DNA of 64,000 nt from Panaeolus papilionaceus (Eukaryota; Basidiomycota; Agaricomycetes; Agaricales), in contig JADNRZ010000029.1 in the NCBI GenBank assembly GCA_015501605.1, positions 1 through 64,000 of the forward strand, read 5' to 3'. The notes below the pieces were generated by a model. It was not told where the DNA came from, did not search any database, and saw only the letters and a program-made list of their open reading frames with translations. The position numbers and the translations under genes are program-made. Below, one piece after another: positions 38,089 to 49,895 of the stretch. Position 1 is the first letter of the stretch. The number at the start of each line of letters is the position of its first letter.

Positions 38089-38449
38089 GGCGAGAGTGAT
38101 AGTGAACAAGGAACGTTTGGAGATTAAGGATAGCGGTGAGCAGGTGAGTTGATGGACGTTGGGGTGAAAGTTATGGTTGACAGTGGGTTGCGTGTCGGAC
38201 ATCTTATTTCGCCAATCATCAGGTATCTTATGACGCAAAACTTATTTTAAGTACAGAATTCACAGGTTCGAAACCACATCATAAACTACATCGCCGATAA
38301 TTCTGCATTTATCCTCTCAACTGGCTACATGCATCTACTGAATTTTAAGCAAGAAGACGATCAGACTTCAGTAGCTCCTCTCCGTCCTCAACGTCAATCC
38401 CCATCCTATCCTGCTTTCCATCCTCCAATCAACGCTCAGTATCTCCTAA

Positions 38450-38880
38450 CATGATTCCATCGCTTCCTCGCATCTCCCATTCCCTTTGACCGGAGGCCTA
38501 ACATGATAATCCGAGGATCTCTAACAAGCTTTCTTGGTGCCTCAGCGACGACCAGAGCCGGTAGAGGTCAATGAAATGCAGCGTAGGGTGATCAGGTTCG
38601 TATTCCAAGAGGTTTGAAGCCGATCGGAGGAGCCAGGCTAGATCCAGGCGTCGAAGTGGAGTGGTGCATGTCCACGCCGCAGCTCCTTGCAGACACAGCC
38701 ACCGATTCTTCCACTCCCTCCTCGACAACCTTGCCTTTACTCAGACTCTGGCTGGGGGAAACAATGGACGGGCAAGGGCGCTGTTAAACTGGGTGAGCCC
38801 AATGTTCCCGTAAAGGGCGGTATTGAGGATGAGGATTAGGCGAAGCGACGAATGTGGTGAGATAGGGGTAAGAGTGATGC
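38450..38880 (-). repeat. repeat block P next to GTPase C
   Basis: This is a P block (signature GAGGTCAATGAAATGCAG near 38565) without V or X neighbours, followed directly by Q'. The minus strand shows ASNLLEYEPDHPTLHF, related to the P frame at 14.2 kb and to the X frame at 45.1 kb. That indicates P and X are themselves ancient duplicates of one another. Confidence 0.55.
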
Positions 38881-41800
38881 ATGCAATACATCGTCGCCGG
38901 GGTAGGGTCATTGAACGTTGCGTTGACCAAGGTTGAAACAGTATGTGCACAAGTGACATGCGATGAAACGAGGAAAGCAGAGTTTTCGTGAATTGAAACA
39001 GCAAGAGGGTGTTTTAATATGCGCAAGAGGTGAACGGAAGGATATATGCGACATAGTGGTCAATGAGAGTCGTAACGAGGTTGGAGTAAGCTGTTCAGGT
39101 CGGTATAGGAATCCATGGTGAAGACACATCGGCGACGAAAAGATGGTACTAGTGGCAAGCATTATGAAGGGGATATTCAACGATTGGAATGTGGCGGGTA
39201 CAGTCAAAGTCGCAGAAAAAGGATGGGGTGACGCTTCATTGATTTATTCGGCGTAGGTGGGGTAACTGGGTGCGGAAAGGGGGGGATGACGGTGTCGTTA
39301 GAATGTAGGTTAGATGTGAGATTGATGAGTAACACCTGCACCGTGCATCCATCATATACACTCCTCCAAGACGGTCAACTCCCAGCTCTCTAGCAGTCGT
39401 ATGGCTGGCATGGGACCACACCTGTGTCATCAGTATCTTCAAGTCATCAGGGCAAAAAATGACCATACTAGACACAACTTTTCCTTCCTCGTGTAGGAAG
39501 TGGAGAGGGAGCGATGGACACGGCCGCTGGTAATCTATAATCGGCGATTAGTTATTGAAGTTAGACGTGGAATTTGAGAAGTGTCCTCACCTCTCAACCA
39601 AAGCTTAGATATAATTTCAGGTCTCTCCTCTCCCCATACAAAACGGGAGCACATTACCCGCCTACTTGTGTTATGCCCTTTTCTATTCCACAACACAAAC
39701 GCACTCTTCTCCAAATTTGAATCCAGCAACTAACGGACAATTTGTAGCGTAAATGATGAACAAGAGAAGGGGATGGAAGGGCCCCTGAAATGTTTAGTGG
39801 GCACTGGGCGTAGACTCAAAGCGTGGTCATCGGACGGTGAAGGAAACAATAGAATAGCGTCATAGCATTGCCCTAAATAATTACACTGAAAACAACGAGG
39901 TTAGTCAGACCCATGACAAGTAAAAATATACTCACCTGTGGCTACTTTAAACGAAATCAAAGCCGGTAGGGACACTAACGATATCATAGGTTCCTACAGC
40001 GAGATTAACATGTCATATCTTCAACCTGAATAGAAAGAGCGGGAAAAGAGAGGCGAAGAATGAGGTCGGTGTCGTTGAGCTCAGGTGAAGAAAGACGCTG
40101 ATGGCGGTTTGGGATCAACCCTGGTTTGATGTCGTCAATTCAAACACCGACATGCTCAATCCGTCATCGACACGCTTTAAGACGCGACTTCCATGTTCAT
40201 GATTACTAGCGTCCGTAATTGAGCTCTGTGTTTTCGTTTTAGTCAATTTTATTATCTGAGGCTGGAGATTCTCCGTGCATCGAGTTATCCATATGGTCAC
40301 CATTCCTATCAGTGTGATCTGTTGAACTGTATGCGCCCCCATGAACCTGATAGTCGCGAACAGGTTGGACGTCAGTCTCTGTGTGCCTCTCACCCCCTCG
40401 TTTCCTTGATCTTTGCACAGTAGACAAAGGACGTATAGAATGTGTTTGACTATATAATCGACTATATGTATATTGGACTGCATACACGGCTTCAGACTCG
40501 AGGAAAGACGGTTCTCAAACAGCCTGGTCTTCCGAGGTTTTAATCACGGAACGGATAAAGCAACGTGTAAGACGACCGTAGTGATAACAGTTTGCACGAG
40601 AGGGTAATGTGCGATAAGCGACGGACGGGCTATGCTAAAATGCAGATTGAAATCGAATGTGTCTAGGGGACGATGCAAACACAGTGACCAATGATGACTG
40701 ACAGCGAGAGGTCAACTTAACCAGATGTGAGGCGTCATTTGACCGTCGTTCGTATACCAGAACACAGCCCAAGAGAGAAAGGGGGAGTAGCCAACATAAT
40801 GACACTTAATATCAGTGCCAAGTTAAAAAGATGCCTTTATACAAAGAGGACGACGAAGATGTACTTTTGCTCCGACCATCCATGCGAAGATGAGGTATAG
40901 GTTGGGACACAGTTTGGAGCCCAACCAGAGGTGGGGTATGAATAACAAATATATATCATTATCTCCTGTGTACACACCTAAAAAATATAGGTCATCGAGA
41001 GCGTGGATAGATAGAATTACACCGTACTACTCACAAATATAGCCAGTCCAAATCGCATGTAATGTCCACAACTGATGATGGCTCGCCCGCTCCTGCCTTA
41101 ATCCACCTTCACCTCCATGTCTTCATCCTTCTCTGTTAGTTCATGCTCCATATAAATCACCATAAAAAGCAGCACAGGATGCTAGGGTAAGTGTTACAGG
41201 TGGAGTGAGGGTCATTCGCCCGGCCTCGCTCGTCGCAGAGGTCAACCATCAGAGATTTGAATCAACCACAAATTTAACGATGAGGAAACGAGCTACGAGG
41301 GTGTCAACCTTGGAGTTGAACGCGGACGGGTACAAGAGAGGTTTGGAATACGAATCCGAGCGAAATGAGGGTAATGATTGTACATGGTACAGGAAAGACA
41401 TGTGGAACTAAAGCCGACGCTAATTTCTAATGGAGAAGTGGATGAAAAAGTATTTTGAAAAATCACAACAACAAACGGCCAGGGAGAGTGTTTCAATTTA
41501 ATGAGCTATACCAAGGATGGCTGAGGAGGACGCCCGTGAAGTTGAGACTGAAGGTACGAGAGAAACGACTAGTGAACAGGGATAGCAGTGGAATGTAGAC
41601 TGGGGTATTCATCCCACCGTGACCATTGCAGCTCTAACTGTGTGTATTACAAGCTTCATATTAGCGGCTATTATTTTACACCAAAGGATCAAAGGCACAC
41701 TAGTCCAATGTAATTTGCATGTCATATGAGATTTCATAGAAACAAAATAGAACTGGATTACATATTACACGAAAAGGTGAAGCGGAATGATGAGAATATC

Positions 41801-43540
41801 TATCCGAATGAATACCAATAAAACACAAAATGGGGGAGAGGATGAAAGCGGCCAGCGTGGAATACAGCCCAGGACACAACAAAACAATAAAATAAAAAGG
41901 AGCCCATAGAAGTAACGACGAAAGGAAGACTGAGGAGGAAAGAGTATATAAAGAGAGATGCTGATAAGAGTGAGATGCACTGATTCCTGAGGGATAAATA
42001 TAAATGATCAAAAGTGAATTTATGCAAAAGTCAAACACACCAATGGCTTCATTCCCCACGCTTGAGCAATTTCGCAACATGACGCTTGGAAGCATCTAAT
42101 GCTAAGCGACCACGATCTTTGAGAAGATCAGTTGCATCATTTGACAGTCGCATCCCAACCGGCGTCCCATCACTTGAACGATTCACACGAATTACTGGCT
42201 CCAACTCCCATATCCCAAACAAAGTTCTAGGCTTTGTGTTTGCGCATACATTTGCAGTGGTAATGGACTTGCGGAGATCCTGAGCAGCTTCCTCACAACC
42301 AGGTGGAAAATCACCAAAGTTGTCAAACAGATCAATGAACTTCGTGAGTGTCTTGTGGTTCTCCCTCCAGTTCCTCTCCAGGATGGTCATGAGGTTTGCA
42401 TTGGTTTGTATTTCAGGTTGGGCCAGGTCCAACTCGATAATTTGCTTTTCCTGAAGAGCACCCTGGATACGGACATGTAGATCTTGATAGAGCAAGGGGG
42501 ACTAGTATAGTTATTGAAGACACTAGTTGGGTATGATTCACGGTCAATTGCTAGAAGTGCGGAGTCCTTAGTATTCGTGAATGTGATAACATCAGTGCCT
42601 GGATGTTCAACAAACTCCTGTAGAGAGAAAGTAAATAAAACAGGAGAGATCGTAGAAAAATATCAATGATTACCTTTAAAGTTTCATCTCTGAGCTGTGC
42701 AAAGTTAGACTCTGCTCGGTTTCGAGTCCATTCGTTGTGCACAGTGTCCCACATGGTGGTGATGACTACTAGTCGAGTTTTAGCGTAAGGAAGGGAGTAC
42801 TCTCCAACAAATTTGTTGAGCATCTGAAATGTTCTGTGCCGACTTCCACGTAGTCGAGTTTCTGTAATAGGGGTCAAATATAATATACTCGCAGAATAAG
42901 CAAAACTATTAGAACAAATTAGTTCAGTTGCCCAGTCTAGATGAGAAGAAATAGCATACTAGTTGTCCTCGGACCACTTTCTTATCATGTTCACAACTTC
43001 CATCTCTGAGATCTTCGAGTCAGAAAATCCGGGTGTATCAATCAGATACACTGGGCGCGGCAGTCTAAATCCCATGTGCATAACATTTACAAGTCGATAA
43101 GCGGCAACAGTCTGTGTATATCCTGCTAGTTGGTCCTTTGAGATCGACAGCTTCTGAGATTTGCCCGCAAATGCTTCGATGAACTTGAACACACAGCAGT
43201 AGAGAAATATTCCACTTTATTAGTTGTAAATGAGATGCATGATATTTAACTTACTGAGCTTTTCCCGGCACCTGTAGGCCCCATGACGCTATATAAATTC
43301 ATTGTTAAATACAACCTGGGCTCACAACTATTTGCATCGATCGCACATACAGAATTAGCTGTGGATACGGGGCCGGGGGTATGCGGGAGGTCACAGGTTC
43401 GACAGAAACATCACCAGTGATTGAAAGGTATTTGAGTTCAGGAATTTTCATAACGAGAGTGATGGTGAACAAGGGACGTTTGAAGAGTGAGGATAGCAAT
43501 GAGTAGGAGAGATAATGGACGTTGAAGTGCAAGTTGTGTC
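38880..43540. repeat. long direct segmental duplication, right copy (partner 8420-13540)
   Basis: It runs collinear with 8420-13540: Q' (38900-39470), W (39880-40130), Y (40190-40700), spacer (40700-41530) and GTPase D. It lacks the 238-bp MITE found in the left copy, and its GTPase has a frameshift. The block order and junctions are the same, so one event copied the whole segment. Confidence 0.8.
42049..43451 (-). pseudogene. GTPase D: frameshifted copy of the P-loop GTPase
   Basis: The exons align as 43451-43351, 43288-43255, 43183-42960, 42905-42674 and 42617-42049. The total length is not a multiple of three. Exon 5 carries a 7-bp loss relative to copy C near 42490-42512, between the NNYTS stretch and LYQDLHV, so the conserved helical tail is out of frame with the G domain. 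The G domain itself is intact: GPTGAGKS, DTPGFSD and TTMWD are present. A TAG at the exon 3 border is spliced away, as in copy B. An in-frame upstream ATG at 43532 exists. A truncated G-domain-only protein is possible. Confidence 0.75.
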
Positions 43541-43629
43541 CCGATTATGTGAGATAGATGATCGTCCAATATCTTATCACACAACCCAGGTATTTTTAGT
43601 CCTTGTACTACGGTACAATCGTGAAATGC

Positions 43630-46600
43630 ATAACTGATACATGTGTCTGTATCTTCTTAGTTTCATCTAGGCATTTTCTGAATTTCGAGCAAGATGACGG
43701 TCAGTCCATGTCCCTATGTACATGTTGGAGCCTCAGCGCTCAGCCTTAACCGCTCCCAATGCTTGCGCTCCCATCCCCCAATGTCGGCTCTGTCGTCCCT
43801 TTGGGTGCCCCCACTCTGGTCAGCCTCCATACACATAATTTAGACAACCCCTGCCCGCTTCCAGAATCCATACCCAATACCTCACTGAGAGGCGAGCGAA
43901 ATCCCTTCGTCCCTCACGACATCACCCAATGTGACACTAAAACCAGGGTTCTTCTGCAACCCACCCTTCCAATGCTCTCGCGCAGCCCTCTATCGCCATC
44001 CATCCACACACAAACATAATGTGACACCCCACCCCGTCGTATACGGTGAATACTATGAAGAATTCCGTTGGGGAGATGGGTTCCAACGACCGCCGCAACT
44101 GGCAATGTCATTGAATTTGAGAAGTGAGAACGTGCGCGTGGTCCTCTGAGTCGAGATTAGAGGTGGTGGAGGAGGAATAACCTCGTTCTCCGTTTCAGAG
44201 ACTGGGTGGATGTGCGGGAGGAAGGCGAGACATGAACAGATGTGATAGTTCTAAGGTGGAAGGATTCCATCGTCCGACGTTCATTACAATCCCACCACCT
44301 CCAAAGAGCTTTCCTGGGCGATCGGCGACGCTCAGAGCTGGTAGAGATAAATGAAAAGCAGCGTAGAGTGTTCAGGTAGGTGTTATAGAAAGGTTTATGC
44401 CGATCGGAGGAGCCAAGATTGACATATATGTCAAAGTGGGGGTGCATGTCCACGTCGCAGCTCCTTGCATAGACACAGCCACCTACTCTTGCGCTCCCTC
44501 CTCAACGTCTTTCCGTTTCATCAGGCTCTATAGCGCCTGGCTGGGGTTGGGCGACAGCGCTGTTAAGCTGTGCGAGCCACAGAAGGCGGATATTCCTGTA
44601 AGGGCTGGCGGTTGAGGGGAGGGGGAAAATGTGGTGAGATCGCAGTAAGGCTGATACACGAAATCGGTCGCTTCATGTAACTTTCATAAGGACCTGGAAT
44701 TTAAAGAGAAATAATGCCATTATTCGATCTAAATAAACAAAAGACACTGGGATTCAGTCAGATATCGGCGGCATAAGTCGGAGTGATAATAAGAGAATTT
44801 GACTCACAAATAGATATCTCGCTCAAATCATCCATCGTTCCTACGAGTACCAACCCTCTCCTACCCCATTTCAAGCCATCATCACCCTCCTTGGTCTCCA
44901 CCTCCATTTCAACCCACATTCCATCCTTCTTTCGCCCCAAACTCAATGCCAATCGCGTCCAGATGGGACACCATCCCATCCATCGCGCTGCCCCACCCAA
45001 TACTCCGACCACCTCCAACAACAACGCTTCCCGGGTCATCAACGACACCCAGAGCCAGCGGATGCCCATGAAAAGTAGCGTGAGGTGTTGAGGTAGGTGT
45101 TCCAGGAGGAGTGAAACGCATCGGTGGAGCCTGCCTTGACGTAGAGGTGAAAGTGGTCGCGGGTCCACGTGGTCCGACCGCCGAGTCACCTCATGCTACC
45201 ACTTCCACCCTCTCGCTTCCTCCCTTGTTCCAACTCGTTCAGCACACAATATCCACCAGGCGTCCATCACGACGAACTGAGGTTAACAAAGAAAGAAAAA
45301 CAGGCTAAGAACATTGAACATCGCGTTATCCAAGGCTGAAACGATGCCTCCATGAGTGACGTGAGGTGATAACACGAAGAAGGCGGAGTTTTTGTGAGTT
45401 GAAGCAGAAGGGTGTTTATATGTATAGGTGGAAGAAGTGAACTAGAAGATGACATCCGACACGATAGACATTGGAAGTCTTGGTAGGGTTGGAGTGAGCT
45501 GCGCGGGGTTGGTATAGGAATATATGAATGGTAACTTCGGCGATGAGAAAATGGTACGGGTAGAGGGCTCTATAAGAAGGATATTCAATGAAGGCTTAGA
45601 TGGCGCGACATTCCAGGGAGGTTATGGGTGAGGCTCATGAAGGAGGGTGGATGTCTCGTTGAGAGAATGCCTGCGGTATAGTCACAGTCGCAGAAAAAAG
45701 ATGGAAGGACGTGTCAGAGCTTTAGTAGCCATCGACGGTGTAACAAGGGGCAGAAAGGGGGTTGAAAATGTTGAGTTCGGGACGTAGGTTTGGGATGATA
45801 TCGAAGAGAAAGACCTGCGCCTTCATCCATCCCTTATGCCCCTCCAAGAGAATGAGCCATCAGTGATAATGAAACTCCTGATACCGACATGCCCCATCAT
45901 GCCAACATTCTCAGCAACCCTACTCTGAACTCTCCCAACGTTCTGAACTCGTAGCTCCCCTCTCGCCAGCTGACAGCCACTGACCCCGACCCAATTTCCG
46001 ATCCCGCACCCCAACACGAGCACACATGGTACAACGAGATAAGGTTGGCCATCTGACCGCTGCGTCAATTAACCAGATCATCAGCATCTTCAAGCCATCA
46101 AGACGATAAATCATCATACCTATACCCAATCCTTCGTCACATGGTCTCCTTCGTCTTCGACATGTACATAAATTGAGAGGGAGCGATGGACGTGGCCTCT
46201 GGTCATCTATGGTAATAAGGATTAGCGAATGAAGTTAGACGTCCATGGGCCTTTTTGACGAACAGATGACCGGTGGCGTAAATTACGAGCAAGTGGAGGA
46301 GGAGGCATAAGGGATCATGGATGTATGGTAGGTACTTGATCTAGACTTAATAGAACACGACCATCGGACGGTAACAGAAAGGAAATAATAGGGCAGAATC
46401 ATAGCATTGTTCTAAATAAGTACACTGAAAACGACGACATTAGTCAGAGCGACGAAGAATAAATGAAATACGCACATATATCTAATTTAAACGACTTTGA
46501 AAGCCATTAGGGACCCCATGATACCACCAGCGCGTCGTAAAAAGGCCAGGGAAGCAAGACAGGGCCCAACGCAACCCCAACCACAGTGGCTACGCGGTAA

Positions 46601-46770
46601 CTACGAGTCTTCAACATAAATAGAGAACATAGATAAAGAGAGGCGGGGAATGAGATTAGTGTCGTTCAGCTCAGGTGAAGAGGACGATGATGGTGGTTTG
46701 GGATCAACCCTGCTTCGATGGTTCACATCCCCTGATCATCAATTCAAACGCTGACTAACATTCTCCCATC
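43630..46770 (-). repeat. repeat unit U9 (blocks V-P-X-Q'-W)
   Basis: V is about 43630-44270, P about 44270-44720, X about 44745-45290, Q' about 45210-46060 and W ends near 46750. It is collinear with 13630-16740 and 25440-28530, and like those it directly follows a GTPase gene. A minus-strand frame is open over 44758-45189 (143 codons) and covers P/X-like phrases such as LLLEHLPQHLTLLF. Confidence 0.6.
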
Positions 46771-47110
46771 CGGTTTGAGACGCTTCTCAATGTTTCACTC
46801 GATGAAGACACTCCGAATATGCCTTCCTCATTGTTTCACTTGTTGAGCAACCCTCTTTCCATAGTGAGCTCAGCCATTCCACACCCCAGCGCACGACACC
46901 ACAACCACGAACCCACCCCAGACCATAAATAGCACCGTGTCGGATGTGGGGTTGAGAAATTGATAATACTTCAGAGTGTTGCATATAAATTCATTTTTGA
47001 CTAAGTAACAGTGCAAGAGTCAAAAACTAACCAGTGGGCTTCGTTGTTTTGGACTCTTGGATTAACCACTATGGTATCAGGAATCAGGCGCTCTAATAGT
47101 ATACTAGCGG
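46771..47110. other. end of the repeat array, nothing recognised
   Basis: This is the transition between the last W block and the transposon-edge-like tract. No gene, RNA or clear repeat is seen. Confidence 0.4.
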
Positions 47111-47180
47111 TCACTAGGTCCGTTCAATAATACCTGCAGAATCTGCAGGTCAGCTGCAGGCCGCAACTTGCAGCTTCTGG
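47110..47180. repeat. CTGCAG-rich tract beginning CACTAGGTCCG (possible CACTA terminus)
   Basis: CACTAGGTCCGTTC starts at 47112 and is followed by several CTGCAG/GCAGCTGCAGG motifs in 60 bp. CACTA elements begin with CACTA and carry short subterminal repeats, so this could be the left end of the element that carries the second Tnp2 gene. The other end lies outside the window, so this is unproven. Confidence 0.3.
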
Positions 47181-47435
47181 TCACATTCGTCACGAAGGCT
47201 CTCACGGCGCTGAAGCCCAGCTGAATATGCCACCTCATCAGTGGATATTCAGTGAGGTTTAACCTAATATCTGATATTTTGGAGGGGTTAGTTATTTGGT
47301 GTATGCTCAACTGTTTAATAATCATACTATTATCAATTTCTACACTGTTAGCAGACTCAGACCTTTCGGAGTTAGAGGTAACGGAGTCAGATTGAAGCAT
47401 AAGATCACAAGTATTTAACCCACAATAATTCTGCA

Positions 47436-47580
47436 TACAGTCGACTCTGTCATAACCGATAGGTCTCGAGAGTCACCAAAAGCTATTGGTTACGGGAGGT
47501 TATCGGTTATGACAGCGGGTTTTAGGCCTTGGAAGGCAATTTGGGAGTCACCAAAAGTTATCGGATATTGGAGGTTATCC
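47436..47580. mobile_element. pogo/Tc1-like terminal inverted-repeat remnant
   Basis: TACAGTCGACTCTGTC starts at 47436. The 15-mer CTGTCATAACCGATA (47446-47460) is perfectly inverted at 47500-47514. A related string, GAGTCACCAAAAG, occurs at 47471 and again at 47549. TA followed by CAGTCGACTC is reminiscent of termini of pogo/Tigger-type elements. No transposase is nearby, so this is a fragment or a very small element. Confidence 0.45.
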
Positions 47581-47589
47581 CCAGTGAAA

Positions 47590-47945
47590 AACGGCTCTGT
47601 GAGATTCTGGAAAAACTAGCGAAACTCTGTAGTTATACAGAGCTTTCCGTAAAATTCTGTATTTTATCATGATCTGTCAAAAATTGCGGTAAAATGCGGA
47701 TTGTGCGCTGATGGGCGCAGGTTTTTCACTTGGTTTCTGTACTTTTTTTTTCACTTCGGAATTTGTACCTCACAGATCATTGCAGAAATTCCTATAGAAT
47801 TCTGCGGTTTTCTGTATTCATACGCCACTTGATTTGATCACACGAAATATTAATTGAAAATGAATTTATTTTATTTTCTGCGGAAAAACGCAGAATCTGT
47901 CAGATAATCTGCAATAGTCTGTAGTCTACGGAGGTCCGTCGAAGG
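47590..47945. repeat. CTGCGG/CTGTAG subterminal-like repeat tract with hairpin
   Basis: The words TTCTGTA, CTGCGG, CTGTAG and GCGGTAAAATGCGG recur in both orientations. TTCTGCG and CGCAGAA form a hairpin at 47875-47895. There is no coding capacity. Such clustered short motifs resemble transposase-binding subterminal repeats. Confidence 0.5.
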
Positions 47946-48134
47946 ACGCCAACACGCGCGTGGCCCGAATTTGGAAAATATCTAGAAAACGACGAAGTCC
48001 CTTGAGCTGCGAGCGCGTAAAATGACTAAGTCAACACATACCTCATGTATCCGTCGTCGCCGATGACTCTAGCTTCTTGAGTTCAGTGCGTCTTTCCTTT
48101 CCCATCTTCTCGTAAGTCTCAGAACTTCTCACTC

Positions 48135-48275
48135 TCCCCTGACTACCCTAGGGACTCCCTAGGGACTCATGAGACTCTCTACAGACTCTCTACAGACTTT
48201 TCATGTATTTGCTCAAATTTACTTTTCTGACATAATAAGCCAAAGAGGGGTATACAGACTCCCTACAGAGTCCCG
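48135..48275. repeat. palindromic GACTCCCTAGGGACTC / GACTCCCTACAGAGTC repeats
   Basis: Direct and inverted repeats of a self-complementary core, AGTCCCTAGGGACT, occur with ACTCTCTACAG variants. The same family recurs at 49675-49895, bracketing simple-sequence DNA. They may be subterminal repeats of a CACTA-type element. Confidence 0.7.
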
Positions 48276-48399
48276 AGCTTACAGATATAAAAGAAATAAA
48301 AATAAATTTATTCATTTGTAATCTACATACACCATAGTAAATATCTACTAAGCACGAATTACGTACCTTTCGTGGCCGTCCTGCATCACTTTTGCGCAT

Positions 48400-49330
48400 A
48401 CGAGGCGCTAGTTGTGTATCGTATCGCCTTTCCCTTCGTCGTGTCGCGTCGCGTTTCTTCTCGTTGCGTCACTCCTCCTCATCACGTCGCGTTCTCTCCT
48501 GCTCCTCGTCGCGTCGTGTTCTACCCTGCTCCTCGTCACGTCGTGTTCCCCCACCTCCTCCTCGTCGTTGCGTTGCGTGCCGCGCTGCTCGTCGTCACGT
48601 CGTGTCTCCCTCTTTGTTGCCTGGGCGCGTCTCCTCTTCGCGTCGTCCCCCTCGCCCTCGTGGATTCCCTGCCCCTCTGGTCGTCGCGTCCGGTGTCCTC
48701 GTCGTCGTCGCGTCGCGTCCCTGCCTTCTCGTCTCGTCTCCTCCTCCTTGTGGCGCGTGGTGTCTCTCTCACCCTCGTGTTGCGTCGCGTCTCGCCTCTT
48801 GTCATTGCGACGCGTCTCCCTATCCTCCTCGTCTCCTTCTCCTCACGGCGTGTGGTGTCTCTCTGCCCTCCCCTACCCTCCTGTCGCGTCTTCCTACCCT
48901 CGCGTCTCCCACGTTGCGCTTCCCCCTACACTCCTGTCGCGTCGCGTCTCGCCTCGACTCCCATTCCCTCTCCTCGTCTCGTTTTGTCTCCCTCTCCGTC
49001 TCTTCTGCCCTCCTCCCCTCGCGTCTGGTCTCATCTCCTCTCCCCTCCCCTCCCCGATTCCCGCCTTCCCCACCTCAACCCTCCCCGTCCCAGATCGTCG
49101 TGGTCGTCATCGGCGTCGTTCGGCTGTCGTGGTCGTTCGTCGTGGTGGTGGGTCGTGTTGTGGTGGTCGTGTTGTGGTGGTCATGGTTGTCGTTGGTCAT
49201 GATCGTCGTTCGTCATGGCGAGCTGTGGGTCGTGGTCGTGGTGGGTCGCGGTGGTGTGCCTTCCACGTGGCATGAGGTGGAGATGGCGTGGTGGGTGATT
49301 GTCGTGGCTCGCGACGACGGGGAGGGTGCG
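48400..49330. repeat. CT/CG-rich simple sequence, open in several frames
   Basis: This is strand-biased sequence built from CGTCGCGT, CTCCTC and later GTGGTGGTC words. Three plus-strand frames are open for 276-317 codons at once, which is a composition effect and not coding. The products would be Ser/Arg/Val-rich low-complexity chains. The function is unknown. Confidence 0.7.
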
Positions 49331-49379
49331 GAATGGTGGTGGTGATGGGTGATGGTGAAAGGAAGAAAGGAGAAGTAAC

Positions 49380-49670
49380 GGATTGTCACATTGTGTGATG
49401 GGTTGCGCACGGACCAAGCATGTGACAGCACGTGATAATTTAATATTATTTTTCGGTATTATATAATGACCAGATAAGATAACGATAAGATAACGATAAG
49501 ATAAAAAAACACGAAAAATCGAAATAAAATCGAAATAAATTGGAAAAAATCGTGGAAAATACCGTAAAATCAAAATAAAATTATATAGAGTATACAGAGA
49601 CGTAATAAAGCTAAAATATGATGAAAAAACAATTAATAAGCTTCATATAAATTATTTGTCATAATATTAT
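49380..49670. repeat. AT-rich tract with GATAAGATAAC repeats
   Basis: There are repeats of GATAAGATAAC near 49475-49505 and of AAATCGAAATAAA near 49515-49540. Nothing codes here. Confidence 0.6.
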
Positions 49671-49674
49671 ACAG

Positions 49675-49895
49675 TAGGTCCCTACAGAGTCTGTAGGGAT
49701 TTTCACGGATTAGAGTTCCTACCAAATCGATGGGACTCCCTAGGGACAGCAACAATCTGTAGGGAGTCCCTAGGGACTCTACAGCCATTTCAAGCCAAAC
49801 ACGAAAATTGAATAGGAATAGGGAGTCCCTAGGGAGTCCCTAGGGATGCCTCTAAAAACACGCAGACTCCCTAGGGACTCCCTAGGGTACTCAGG
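49675..49895. repeat. second cluster of AGTCCCTAGGGACT palindromic repeats
   Basis: At least six copies of TAGGGAGTCCC/GGGACTCCCTA occur in both orientations. The cluster overlaps the last predicted exon of the HMG-like gene, so the repeats would lie in its 3' end, as expected if both belong to one transposon. Confidence 0.7.

Noticed and set aside
47104..47436. Minus-strand open frame of 110 codons
   Set aside because: It overlaps the CTGCAG repeat tract and a transposon-edge-like region, with no recognisable domain; it could be real but is unsupported.
48372..49345. Three overlapping plus-strand open frames of 276-317 codons
   Set aside because: All three frames are open at once in strongly biased simple sequence, and the products are low complexity without motifs.
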